From: FEN-1073 sp963780865
GTDB taxonomy: Bacteria; Chloroflexota; Anaerolineae; Anaerolineales; RBG-16-64-43
NCBI GenBank assembly: GCA_963780865.1
Contig: CAWADT010000016.1
Location: 158,927-222,926 of the forward strand
Direction of reading: 5' to 3'
Length of the DNA: 64,000 nucleotides
In this document: positions 44,731-53,220 of the stretch, one piece after another
Layout of the letters: each line of letters begins with the position of its first letter
Numbering within the stretch: position 1 is the stretch's first letter
Notes under the pieces: generated by a model
Told to the model about the DNA's origin: nothing
What the model saw: only the letters and a program-made list of their open reading frames with translations
Databases searched by the model: none
Made by a program: the position numbers and the translations under genes

Positions 44731-45681
44731 ATGGATTTCGAAGAAGTCAAAGCCCTGGTGTTAGCTCTTCCCGAAGTGCAAGCCTGGCCGGAAATGGCTA
44801 AAATATTCGACCGGGCAGTCATCCAGCCCAACCAGGTCTGGGAATGGCCGTATCGCGCCTGCAAAGCGGTCGGCGGCGATGAAGCTATGGCCGCCCCGAG
44901 CGGCGCCGCCATCCTGTGCATGATTCTGAGCATCCTGCTGGTGGACGACATGCTCGATCAGGATCCCCGCGGAGTGCATCTCCGATTAGGCGACGCGATT
45001 ACAGCCAATATCTCTTTCGCCTATCAGGCGGTCGCTTTTCGCCTGATTTCCGAAACCCCGGTGGACGCCGAACGACGGGCGGCGGTAATGGCAAGCTTTG
45101 CGCAAATGGCGCTCACGATGGCCTATGGCCAGGACCTGGACGCGCGCAACCTCACCGGGGAGGAAAATTACTGGAAGGTCACCCATGCTAAGAGCTCCTC
45201 GTACTTTGGGACGGCCATGTACGCCGGCGCAATCATGGGAAATGCAAGCCCCGAGGTTGCCAAACGCCTCCAGAACGTGGGCGGACTGACCGGCGATGTG
45301 ATCCAGATCCATGATGATATAAAAGACGCGCTCGAAACGCCGGCCAACCCGGATTGGAAGCAGATGCGGAACAACCTTTTATTTCTCTATGCCCAGACTG
45401 CCGATCACCCCGACCGCGAGCGATTTCTGGCATTGCAGTCCCGGGTCGACGATCCAAAGGCGCTGCGGGAAGCCCAGCAGATATTGATTCGCTGCGGGGC
45501 GGTCAGTTACGGCATGTACCACATTTGCCAGCGCTACACCGCCAGCATGAAAATTCTGGAGGGAACGCAACTGGCGGATCCAATTCCCTTGCAGGAAGTG
45601 ATCGTCCAATATATTGTGCCATTGGTGGAGCTTTTAAACGGCCTGGGGATTGCTATCCCCTCCGAAATCGCAATGGTGTGA
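44731..45681 (+). CDS. Polyprenyl-synthase homologue, ComQ-like
   Basis: A 316-residue all-helical isoprenyl-diphosphate-synthase-fold protein. The first Asp-rich motif is DDMLD (72-76) in ILSILLVDDMLDQD and the second is DDIKD (195-199) in VIQIHDDIKDALE. AYGQDLD and the AKSSSYF helix are also typical. Unlike FPP/GGPP synthases, the first motif is not followed by the usual RR pair. The segment DWKQMRNNLLFLYAQ and the later ILIRCGAVSYGMYHI resemble ComQ, the enzyme that prenylates the Trp of the ComX pheromone. GCAGGAG lies seven bases before the ATG. The receptor gene begins two bases after the stop, so the pair is an operon. An ordinary lipid prenyl synthase remains the alternative. Confidence 0.75.
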   Translation: MDFEEVKALVLALPEVQAWPEMAKIFDRAVIQPNQVWEWPYRACKAVGGDEAMAAPSGAAILCMILSILLVDDMLDQDPRGVHLRLGDAITANISFAYQAVAFRLISETPVDAERRAAVMASFAQMALTMAYGQDLDARNLTGEENYWKVTHAKSSSYFGTAMYAGAIMGNASPEVAKRLQNVGGLTGDVIQIHDDIKDALETPANPDWKQMRNNLLFLYAQTADHPDRERFLALQSRVDDPKALREAQQILIRCGAVSYGMYHICQRYTASMKILEGTQLADPIPLQEVIVQYIVPLVELLNGLGIAIPSEIAMV

Positions 45682-45683
45682 AA

Positions 45684-48443
45684 ATGGCGAACCGCAGGAT
45701 TGATCTCCGGAAATTTGTCAATCTATCATTTATTTTCATTTCTATTTTTTCCCTTTTGATTCTTATCTCATTTACCGCGGCCGAATCCATCGGACCCTAC
45801 TCGGGCTTGAATTTCAATTCGGACTGGATTGTGAATAATACGGATCCTTGTGGGGCGAATGATTCTTTTTGCGAAACAGACCGAAATGCTTTGCAACCGG
45901 GAGACCAGATCGTTTGGATTGGAAATCTGACCCATGAGGAGTTCCTGAAAAATCAAAACCTGATACCTTTTAATGGTTACCAAACGGGAGATTTGGTAAC
46001 CATGATATTTGTCCGAACTGGACAAAAACACAGTATCGGTTGGTTGATGCCGAATCGAACAGTCAGTTTTTTCATCAGTATATGGACGCAGATATTTATC
46101 TATATCCCTTTTTGGGCGGCGGGATCGATCATCCTATTCCTAATTCAACCCCGCGACCACCGCTGGAGGTTGTTGATATTATTCAACTATACAACCGCCT
46201 TGTACCTCGCCGTCGGAATGGCGTCATTAATTATCCCTTATACCGTTTTAGCATTACATGCGCTGACCTGGCTAATGGTTCCCATTTACATCCACCTTCA
46301 TCTGGTCATTCCGAGTTCGCTCATAAAAAAAGAGCGTCGATTATTTTTATTTGTTCTCTATGGTATTGCGGTAATTCTAAGTTTTCTTGAAATCCTTCAG
46401 ATCATGCCGGATCAGGCGTTCTATTTGGGTTTGGTTCTTATTATTCTGGGAAGTCTGGGATTATTGGCCTATCGATTGTTTACCAAGCTTTCCGTTTCCG
46501 AACGCATTGCCTTACGCATGATGTTCATAGGCGTCGGATTGGCACTGGGGCCCGGTTTGATTCTCTCGGTGATTCCCGCCTCAGTGGCCAGGGTTCCTGA
46601 ATCGACGTCCTCCATCTTTATCTATTTGACGGTTCCGCTCCTTCCAATTTTCTATGTCTTTTCCATTTATCGGCGCCACATGGGCGGATTCGAATTGCGC
46701 GCCAACCGGGTGTTGAATCTCTATACGTTTGTTTTGCTCTACAGCCTTGCCATCGTATTGATCTTCTCATTCGCCAGCCCATCGCTCCATTTGGAAGACC
46801 AATCCCTGGTCTTCAGCCTGGTCATGACGCTGGTCTTTGTCATTGCCGCTCTGCCGCTGCGCGCGCGGTATCAGCGTTGGTTCGACCGGTTCGTATTCGG
46901 CGTCAAGCTCGACCCGCAGGAGATCGTCCGCGATTTCGCCCTGCAGCTCCCGGCGGCCTTCAAGCCGGAATTGCTCGTTCGGCTGATGGTCCGCGATGTA
47001 TTGCCCAGCCTGCTCGTCCGCGAATTGGCGCTGTATCAAAAGACTGAGACTGGATTCTCGCTCTTGTACGCGGAGGAAATCGCCCTTCCCGACCCCGCCG
47101 ACGATCCCGAGGCATTGGATCACCTCCTGACGGCCGCCGGAGAGTACCGTGCGCCCGAAATCGCCCCTCAGGGAAAGTATGGTTGGGTCCGGCTGGCCGT
47201 CGCGCTGCAATCCGGCGGAAAAGACACCGGGGTGTGGTTGTTCGGGCGCCGCGACCCGGACGACTATTATTCCACCAGCGACATCCTCCTCCTGCGCACC
47301 CTGGGCAGCCAGGTGGCCCCGATGCTCGAAAACATCCGCCTGTACGCCGAGACGCAGCGCCGCCTGGAGCGGTTGCAGGCGCTGCGCGACATCGATATCA
47401 CAATCTCGTCCAGCCTGGATTTAAACTTCACGCTGGAAATCCTGCTCGACCAGGTTTCGCGCCGGTCGAACGTGGACGCGGTGGACGTCCTGCTCCTGAA
47501 CGCCAAAACCACCACCCTGGAATTCGTCGCCGGCAGGGGTTTCCGTTCCGACGCGCTGCATCACACCCATTTGCGGCTGGGGGAAGGCTACGCCGGACAG
47601 GCCGCCCTCGAACGGCGGATGATTTTCATCCAGAATCTGGACCTGGACGCCGGCGGCTTCACCCGCTCCCCGAAGCTTTCCGCCGAAGAGTTCAAATCCT
47701 ATTCCGCCACGCCGCTGATCGTCAAAGGCCAGGTGAAGGGCGTGCTGGAAGTTTTCTGCCGCACCCCCCTCACTCCCGATCCGGACTGGTTCGACTTCCT
47801 GCAATCCCTCACCGTCCAGGCCGCCATCGCGATCGACAACGCCTCGCTCTTCGACGAACTCCAGCACTCCAACGCCGAACTGAACCTCGCCTACGACACC
47901 ACAATCGAAGGCTGGTCGAAGGCGCTGGACCTGCGCGACGAGGGGACCGAGGGCCATACCGAGCGCGTCACCGAGATGACCGAACGGCTGGCCCGCGCGC
48001 TGGGGGTGGATGAATCCGAGTTGGTGCAGATCCATCGCGGCGCGCTGCTGCACGATATGGGCAAGATGGGAATCCCCGATAGCATCCTGCTCAAGCGGAG
48101 CGCCCTGACCGAACCGGAATGGGAGATCATGCGCCGCCACCCGGTCTACGCGTATGAAATGCTCTCCCACATCATCTATCTGAAGCATTCGCTCGATATT
48201 CCCTATTGCCACCACGAAAAGTGGGATGGTACGGGCTACCCGCGCGGCTTGAAAGGCGAAGAGATTCCGCTCGCGGCGCGGATATTCGCCATCGTGGACG
48301 TGTGGGACGCCACCACGTCCAACCGGCCTTACCGCGCGGCGTGGCCAAAACAGCAGGCCATGGACTACATCCTCGATCAGTCGGGAAAATATTTCGACCC
48401 GCACATCGTATCAGTATTCCTCTCCCTGATAGAGCGGCCGTAG
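45684..48443 (+). CDS. ComP-like sensor fused to GAF domains and an HD-GYP phosphodiesterase
   Basis: A 919-residue membrane receptor. Membrane segment 1 (about 11-33) leads to an outer domain (34-124) with a PDZ-like LQPGDQIVWIGN and two Cys (56, 63). Nine further segments run from about 125 to 392. They end in LPLRARYQRWFDRFVFG, the exit motif seen in ComP-type histidine kinases. In place of a kinase come GAF-like domains (about 430-560 and 575-725) and an HD-GYP domain (about 750-919) with HD at 790-791 and HHEKWDGTGYP at 843-853, so c-di-GMP hydrolysis is likely. The start is two bases after the ComQ-like stop, indicating coupling. GC content jumps near 46830, at the membrane/cytosol junction. 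I infer a receptor for the small peptide. Confidence 0.82.
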   Translation: MANRRIDLRKFVNLSFIFISIFSLLILISFTAAESIGPYSGLNFNSDWIVNNTDPCGANDSFCETDRNALQPGDQIVWIGNLTHEEFLKNQNLIPFNGYQTGDLVTMIFVRTGQKHSIGWLMPNRTVSFFISIWTQIFIYIPFWAAGSIILFLIQPRDHRWRLLILFNYTTALYLAVGMASLIIPYTVLALHALTWLMVPIYIHLHLVIPSSLIKKERRLFLFVLYGIAVILSFLEILQIMPDQAFYLGLVLIILGSLGLLAYRLFTKLSVSERIALRMMFIGVGLALGPGLILSVIPASVARVPESTSSIFIYLTVPLLPIFYVFSIYRRHMGGFELRANRVLNLYTFVLLYSLAIVLIFSFASPSLHLEDQSLVFSLVMTLVFVIAALPLRARYQRWFDRFVFGVKLDPQEIVRDFALQLPAAFKPELLVRLMVRDVLPSLLVRELALYQKTETGFSLLYAEEIALPDPADDPEALDHLLTAAGEYRAPEIAPQGKYGWVRLAVALQSGGKDTGVWLFGRRDPDDYYSTSDILLLRTLGSQVAPMLENIRLYAETQRRLERLQALRDIDITISSSLDLNFTLEILLDQVSRRSNVDAVDVLLLNAKTTTLEFVAGRGFRSDALHHTHLRLGEGYAGQAALERRMIFIQNLDLDAGGFTRSPKLSAEEFKSYSATPLIVKGQVKGVLEVFCRTPLTPDPDWFDFLQSLTVQAAIAIDNASLFDELQHSNAELNLAYDTTIEGWSKALDLRDEGTEGHTERVTEMTERLARALGVDESELVQIHRGALLHDMGKMGIPDSILLKRSALTEPEWEIMRRHPVYAYEMLSHIIYLKHSLDIPYCHHEKWDGTGYPRGLKGEEIPLAARIFAIVDVWDATTSNRPYRAAWPKQQAMDYILDQSGKYFDPHIVSVFLSLIERP

Positions 48444-48544
48444 CCGGAGAAGCAAGTGGGGGCGCCCGGTTAGTCTGCCGCCAACACCGCTATGATCGTC
48501 CTGAGGAGCGCTAACACCGCACAAGCTTGCAAGTGAGGTTGCCT

Positions 48545-49252
48545 CTATTCGCCTTCCAGGGTGAGCTTCGCCGCCTTTCGCCAGATGCGGTCAAACATCA
48601 CCCGGGTGAGTCTTCCCGTCTGCGTGTTCTGCCGGCTGGGATGATAGGAAGCGAGAACCCATAGCGGGTCGGGATAGATTGGGCGCGGATCCTTCACCCG
48701 CCAGAGCACGCCGTGGGCAAAGGGCGGCGCTTTGGGAATGGCATCCGGCGGCAGTACGTAACGCGCTACCGCTTCATAGGCGATCTTTCCCAGAGCCACG
48801 ATCAACCTAACCCGAGGAAGGAGCTGGAACTCCTCACGCAGATAGGGAATGCAGTTGCCGATTTCATCCGGAGTCGGCTTGTTCTCCGGCGGGGCGCAGC
48901 GGCACACGGCCGTGAGAAAAAGCCCGCGCAGCGCCAAGCCGTCTCCGCGCGCGACGGATTTCGACCGGTTGGCAAACCCCGCGCCGCACAGCGCCGGATA
49001 GAGAAAATCCCCCGAGGCGTCGCCGGTGAACATGCGGCCGGTGCGGTTGGAACCATGGGCGCCGGGCGCCAGCCCCACCGCCAGAACGCGGGCGTTCCCG
49101 TCGCCGAGACCCGGCACCGGCCTGGCCCAGTACTCTTCCCCGCGGTAGGCGCGCCGCTTCTCGCGCGCCACGCGCTCCCGCCATTCCACCAACCGCGGGC
49201 ACCGGCGGCAGGAGATGATCTCCGATTCGAGCGTTTCCACGGTCTGAGCCAA
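48545..49252 (-). CDS. Family 5 uracil-DNA glycosylase (UDGb type)
   Basis: A 235-residue DNA-repair enzyme. The active-site block VGLAPGAHGSNRTGRMFTGD is diagnostic for family 5 (UDGb), which lacks the catalytic Asp of other UDGs. The C-terminal ASYHPSRQNTQTG is the DNA-binding motif. Cys residues at C15 and C18, plus CRCAPPENKPTPDEIGNC, fit the 4Fe-4S cluster. It removes uracil and other deaminated bases. The frame starts with TTG at 49252; a GTG five codons in is an alternative. The stop lies 101 bases from the receptor gene's stop, so they are convergent. Confidence 0.9.
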   Translation of the reverse strand: MAQTVETLESEIISCRRCPRLVEWRERVAREKRRAYRGEEYWARPVPGLGDGNARVLAVGLAPGAHGSNRTGRMFTGDASGDFLYPALCGAGFANRSKSVARGDGLALRGLFLTAVCRCAPPENKPTPDEIGNCIPYLREEFQLLPRVRLIVALGKIAYEAVARYVLPPDAIPKAPPFAHGVLWRVKDPRPIYPDPLWVLASYHPSRQNTQTGRLTRVMFDRIWRKAAKLTLEGE

Positions 49253-49460
49253 ATTTCGCTACCTTCGCTTTGTCTGTGTCTTCCGGATTTTTTTCCGGGC
49301 GCATGCGGACTATCGTGCAACCGGCGGCCATTGAATTATTCTGAATGGATTCGTCGCCGCGAGTCCGAACCTTTAGTGGTTATCCTCGGGAAAGAAGATC
49401 GTTGCGTTATTTAATAGGCGGAGAGCCGACCGGTCCCCCTGAATTCTTTCCCGGTTGAGG

Positions 49461-50540
49461 CTATGCCTCCAGCCGGTAGGTGTGATATTCGTTCTCGCAG
49501 GGCGTTCCCCACGCGGCGTGGAGCTGCTTCTCGTTCAGGTCGAAGATCAGCGAACAGACGGTTTTCTGGCGATCGAGCGGGTTGTCGTCGATCACCTCGT
49601 GCGAGCAGATCGAGTTGGGGTAGTTGACGTGATCGCGCAGGATCCCCTGCAGGGAATGCAGGTTATGGCGGTGGGACCGGCGCAATAGGCGCGTGGCCCG
49701 GAAGTAACGCACGCGCGATCCGATCAGATGCTGGGAGTCGTTTTCCAGGCGCGCCATGCGGCGGCTCAGGTAATGGTTGGTGTGCACCAGGAGCCCGGCC
49801 TGGGCGTACATCATAGCAAAGTGGCGCGCCGAGACCTCGATGTTGTACACCTCGCCGCTGGAATGGACCAGGACGTGGTTGTACCCCGCGGCGCGGTGCG
49901 GGGCGAGCGCCGCGGTGATCGCGCCGGAAATCGTCCTCGCGGCGAGCACCGCCCGCGAAACGAACACCCGCGGCACGCCAATCCGCACGTCGGTGGGATA
50001 GACCGAATCGCAGCATTGGCAGATTCCGGCGGAATTGAAGCCGATGTTCGGCACCAGCGCGCCGTAGGTCATCGCCAGGTACTTCGGTTCGCCGTCGGGT
50101 TCGGCGTGGAGCAGGAAGGCGTCCCCTTCGTCGGCCGGAAGCCAATCCTCGTTGTGCCCGATCAGCACCCGCCCTTCGGCGGTGTGTTCTTCGGTCAGGG
50201 CGAAGGTGGTGCACCCCAGCAGGTGCAGCGCGTCGGTGGTGATCGCCTCCAGGCAGTTGAGGACCATCAGATCGTCGAACGAAACGTCCGCCCCTTCCGC
50301 CGCGTACCGCAATTCCTCCACGTAGCGCGGGGTGAGCTCCTGCGCGAAGGGCAGGTACTTGTGCGCCTGCAGGATCGCCTCCGTCCAGGAGAGGCGGATC
50401 TGGCCGTAGGTTTCCTCCAGAAACGCCTGTACGTTGGCGATCATGTGGCGGATGGAATCCTTCCGCGCGCGCCCGAGCGCCAGGCCCATCTCGCGCGGGG
50501 TTCCGCCGATGCGAATGAGGGGAAGCGGTGGATTAGCCAT
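49461..50540 (-). CDS. C45-family autoproteolytic acyltransferase/hydrolase (IAT-like)
   Basis: A 359-residue N-terminal-nucleophile hydrolase of the penicillin acyltransferase (peptidase C45) family. The expected self-cleavage site is Gly109-Cys110 in LHLLGCTTFAL, which would leave Cys110 as the new N-terminal nucleophile of the large subunit. GHNEDW and the NSAGICQCCDS block are family marks. Members cleave or transfer acyl groups on amides; the natural substrate in bacteria is mostly unknown, and lactone or peptide-like substrates have been proposed. There is no signal peptide, so it is cytosolic. Confidence 0.85.
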   Translation of the reverse strand: MANPPLPLIRIGGTPREMGLALGRARKDSIRHMIANVQAFLEETYGQIRLSWTEAILQAHKYLPFAQELTPRYVEELRYAAEGADVSFDDLMVLNCLEAITTDALHLLGCTTFALTEEHTAEGRVLIGHNEDWLPADEGDAFLLHAEPDGEPKYLAMTYGALVPNIGFNSAGICQCCDSVYPTDVRIGVPRVFVSRAVLAARTISGAITAALAPHRAAGYNHVLVHSSGEVYNIEVSARHFAMMYAQAGLLVHTNHYLSRRMARLENDSQHLIGSRVRYFRATRLLRRSHRHNLHSLQGILRDHVNYPNSICSHEVIDDNPLDRQKTVCSLIFDLNEKQLHAAWGTPCENEYHTYRLEA

Positions 50541-50787
50541 TGGTCCCTTGTCGCTTAATCATACCAAGCATCGTCAAAAAAATCCCGGGGCGGCGGGCGG
50601 AAGGACCGCCGGGTTGGTGTATCATGGAAAGCAGGCCGCGCCCGCCGATCGACGCCGCATTCCTCATCACTCAGGCGCCGAAGGCGGGGGTGGCGCGTCC
50701 GCAGGAACGGCAAAATCTGGCTGCGGGGCAACCATATCCGAGGCGTGATCGGTCCCCCTGAAATCGGTTCCTTCCGGAGGAGACGGG

Positions 50788-51699
50788 ATGAAGAAATTGA
50801 TTCTCAATTTAACCGGTTGTACGCTGGCGGCGCTGGTCCTCTCCGGCTGCGCACAGCCCTCGACCCCGAAGCCAACCGTCGCCCCCACGACCTCTGCCAC
50901 CATCCCGCCCGGAGATTCGGAACGCGCGCTGACTGTCGGCGGGATGGATCGATCCTACTTTCTGCACATCCCATCGGGCGTGGCCGCCGACCAACCGCTG
51001 CCGCTGATGCTGGTGTTTCACGGGTATTCGGGCACCGGGGATTCCATGGCCGTGATCACCCATTTCAACGATCTGGCCGACGCTTATGGTTTCCTCGTCG
51101 TCTATCCCAACGGCACCGGCCCCGCCGGGGCAGCCTCCTGGAACGCCGGGGGTTGCTGCGGATACGCCGCAAGCAACAACGTGGACGAAGCAGCCTTCGT
51201 GCGCGGAATCCTCTCCGATCTGCAAGCCGAGGCGCGGATCGATCCCAAACGAATCTACGCCGCGGGATTTTCCAACGGCGCCTTCCTCGCCTACCGGCTT
51301 GGTTGCGAAATGTCGGACGTGTTGGCCGCCGTCGCTCCAGTGGCCGGCGTTCTGCTCAACAATCCGTGCCGGCCCGCGCAGCCGGTTTCTATCCTTCACA
51401 TCCACGGATTGGCGGATACTTCCGTGCCTTTCGAAGGCAGTTCGGCTCCCGCCGCGAGCGGGGCGTTCGAATCCGTGCAGCAGAGCATCGCCGCCTGGGT
51501 ACAACTGGACGGTTGTCCCCCCGCTCCGGAAGTAGAAAAAAAAGGACTGGCGACGCATACCATCTATGCGCCCTGCCAAAGCGGGACGGCGGTCGAACTA
51601 TACACGCTGGAGGGGATCGGCCACACCTGGCCCCCGGCGGCCATCCTGCCGGCGTCTCAGATCATCTGGAACTTTTTCGCCGCGCACCCGAAACCCTAA
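50788..51699 (+). CDS. PHB-depolymerase-like esterase lipoprotein (LpqC-like)
   Basis: A 303-residue lipoprotein with lipobox LVLSGC, a short Pro/Thr linker and an alpha/beta-hydrolase domain. The nucleophile Ser is in GFSNGAFLAY, the acid Asp in HIHGLADTSVPF and the catalytic His in LEGIGHTWPP. The oxyanion region has LVFHGYSGTGDSM and the Cys-rich AGGCCGYAA found in feruloyl-esterase and polyhydroxybutyrate-depolymerase relatives. It should hydrolyse an ester outside the cell. CGGAGGAGACGGG precedes the ATG. No polymer-binding domain is present, so feruloyl or other esters are as likely as PHB. Confidence 0.87.
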   Translation: MKKLILNLTGCTLAALVLSGCAQPSTPKPTVAPTTSATIPPGDSERALTVGGMDRSYFLHIPSGVAADQPLPLMLVFHGYSGTGDSMAVITHFNDLADAYGFLVVYPNGTGPAGAASWNAGGCCGYAASNNVDEAAFVRGILSDLQAEARIDPKRIYAAGFSNGAFLAYRLGCEMSDVLAAVAPVAGVLLNNPCRPAQPVSILHIHGLADTSVPFEGSSAPAASGAFESVQQSIAAWVQLDGCPPAPEVEKKGLATHTIYAPCQSGTAVELYTLEGIGHTWPPAAILPASQIIWNFFAAHPKP

Positions 51700-52001
51700 C
51701 GGAAAACCAGTTCACCCAAATGCGTCACCGATTCCTCGCGGCCTGAAGGCCTCTCGGAATGACACACTGAGTATGTCATTCCGAGGAGCCCTGAAAGGGC
51801 GACGAGGAATCGATAACGCATGGAAAAGGGACAAGCATGGTTTGTGGACAAAGTTCGCGATTCCTCAGCCGCTAAAGCGGCCTCGGAATGACAGATTGCA
51901 CATGTCATTCCGAGGAGCCCTGAAAGGGCGACGAGGAATCGGCAACGCATGGGCCAATCCCCGATTTAATAAAATCCTTCCACCCTGATATACTTTCTCC
52001 C
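51700..52001. repeat. Two tandem copies of an inverted repeat pair
   Basis: No gene is seen. A unit reading TGTCATTCCGAGGAG ... CGACGAGGAATC appears at 51774-51811 and 51903-51940, each preceded by an inverted partner (51730-51763 and 51859-51893). The two pairs are about 129 bases apart and nearly identical, so a small block has been duplicated. The skeleton is close to the TGTCATTGCGAGGAG family near 6.4 and 16-17 kb. Confidence 0.75.
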
Positions 52002-53081
52002 ATGGATGATCCCACTCCCTACCAACGACTCGCCGAGAAGCTCGACAGCCTGCCCAACGGTTTTCCTCCGGCGGAGAATGGTTCGCACTTGCGGCTGCTC
52101 GCGTGCCTGTTCACCCCCGCCGAAGCGGAGCTCGCCGCCGAGCTCTCACCGAAAATGGAAACGACCGCGGCGCTCGCCGCGCGGCTGGGCGCCGACGCCT
52201 CGTCGCTCCGGCCGCAGCTGAAAGCGATGGCCCGCAAAGGGCTGATCGCCGCCGGCCGCGGCGAAGACGGAATGGGCTATGGGCTAATGCCCTTCGTCGT
52301 TGGCATTTATGAGATGCAATCCGGCCGCATCGACGCCGAACTGGCTCGGCGGTTCGAGGATTATTTCCAAGCCGCATTCCGCAAGGTGTCCGTCATCCAG
52401 CCGCCGTTCCACCGCGTCGTCCCGGTCCAGGAAAGCGTCAAGACGGATTTGGCCGTCGCCCCTTACGAAAGCGCGCTCGGGATTCTCTCGCGCGCCTCGG
52501 CCTGGGCCGTCAGCGATTGCATCTGCCGCAAACAGATGGCGCTCATCGGGAAAGCCTGCCCGCATCCGGTGGAAGTCTGCATGATGTTGTCGTCCGTACC
52601 GGACGCCTTCCATAGCCGCCAAGGCATGCGGGAACTGACCTTTGAGGAGGCGCGGGGAGTTCTGCGCCAGGCCGCCGAGGCCGGACTCGTTCATTCGGTC
52701 TCGAATACCCAGGAAGGCCAATGGTACATTTGCAATTGCTGCACGTGCTCGTGCGGGATCCTGCGCGGGATGGCCGAAGGCGGGATGGCCTCGGTGATTG
52801 CCCGCTCGGGGTTCGTCTGCCGGGTGGATGAAACAGCCTGCGATGGTTGCGGTCTGTGCGAAACACGTTGCGCTTTTTCGGCGATTACGGTCGAGGGAGT
52901 GGCGCGCGTGCAGGATATCCGCTGCGCCGGATGCGGGGTATGCGCGGTGGCGTGTCCGAACCAGGCCCTGACGCTTGCGCGCAGGCCCGAGGCCGAGGTA
53001 ACTTTGCCCCCGCGCACCGACCAGGATTGGCTCGAATCCCGGAGCGAATGGCGGGAGAAAAACCCGCTCTCACCCCCCTAA
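52002..53081 (+). CDS. Winged-helix-like plus double 4Fe-4S ferredoxin protein
   Basis: A 359-residue cytosolic protein. Residues 1-100 resemble a helix-turn-helix/winged-helix domain (AALAARLGADASSLRPQLKAM and GLIAAGRG). The centre has Cys clusters (SDCICRK, KACPHPVEVC, then CNCCTCSCGILRG), suggesting a further metal or cluster site. The C-terminus carries two ferredoxin-type motifs, CDGCGLCETRC and CAGCGVCAVAC, each with a distal Cys-Pro. Such proteins are common in anaerobes and are thought to couple redox state to regulation or electron transfer. There is no clear partner gene. Confidence 0.82.
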   Translation: MDDPTPYQRLAEKLDSLPNGFPPAENGSHLRLLACLFTPAEAELAAELSPKMETTAALAARLGADASSLRPQLKAMARKGLIAAGRGEDGMGYGLMPFVVGIYEMQSGRIDAELARRFEDYFQAAFRKVSVIQPPFHRVVPVQESVKTDLAVAPYESALGILSRASAWAVSDCICRKQMALIGKACPHPVEVCMMLSSVPDAFHSRQGMRELTFEEARGVLRQAAEAGLVHSVSNTQEGQWYICNCCTCSCGILRGMAEGGMASVIARSGFVCRVDETACDGCGLCETRCAFSAITVEGVARVQDIRCAGCGVCAVACPNQALTLARRPEAEVTLPPRTDQDWLESRSEWREKNPLSPP

Positions 53082-53220
53082 AAATCATCATCCCCCCATT
53101 TTCCTTTGGAAAATGGGGGGATGGCAGGGGCGCGGGTTACGGGATCTGCGGTTCGGCTGATGGCCAAGAAAAACGGCGGGGCGATAGGGGGCGGGAAAAA
53201 CCATCAATCGCTGATTTTGC

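Noticed and set aside
40918..45681. A single terpene pathway made of the membrane cyclase homologue and the polyprenyl-synthase homologue
   Set aside because: They are 3.2 kb apart with unrelated and opposite-strand genes between them, and the synthase is in a coupled operon with the receptor.
50623..50761. Short frame starting MESRPRPP upstream of the esterase
   Set aside because: No ribosome binding site and random-looking composition.
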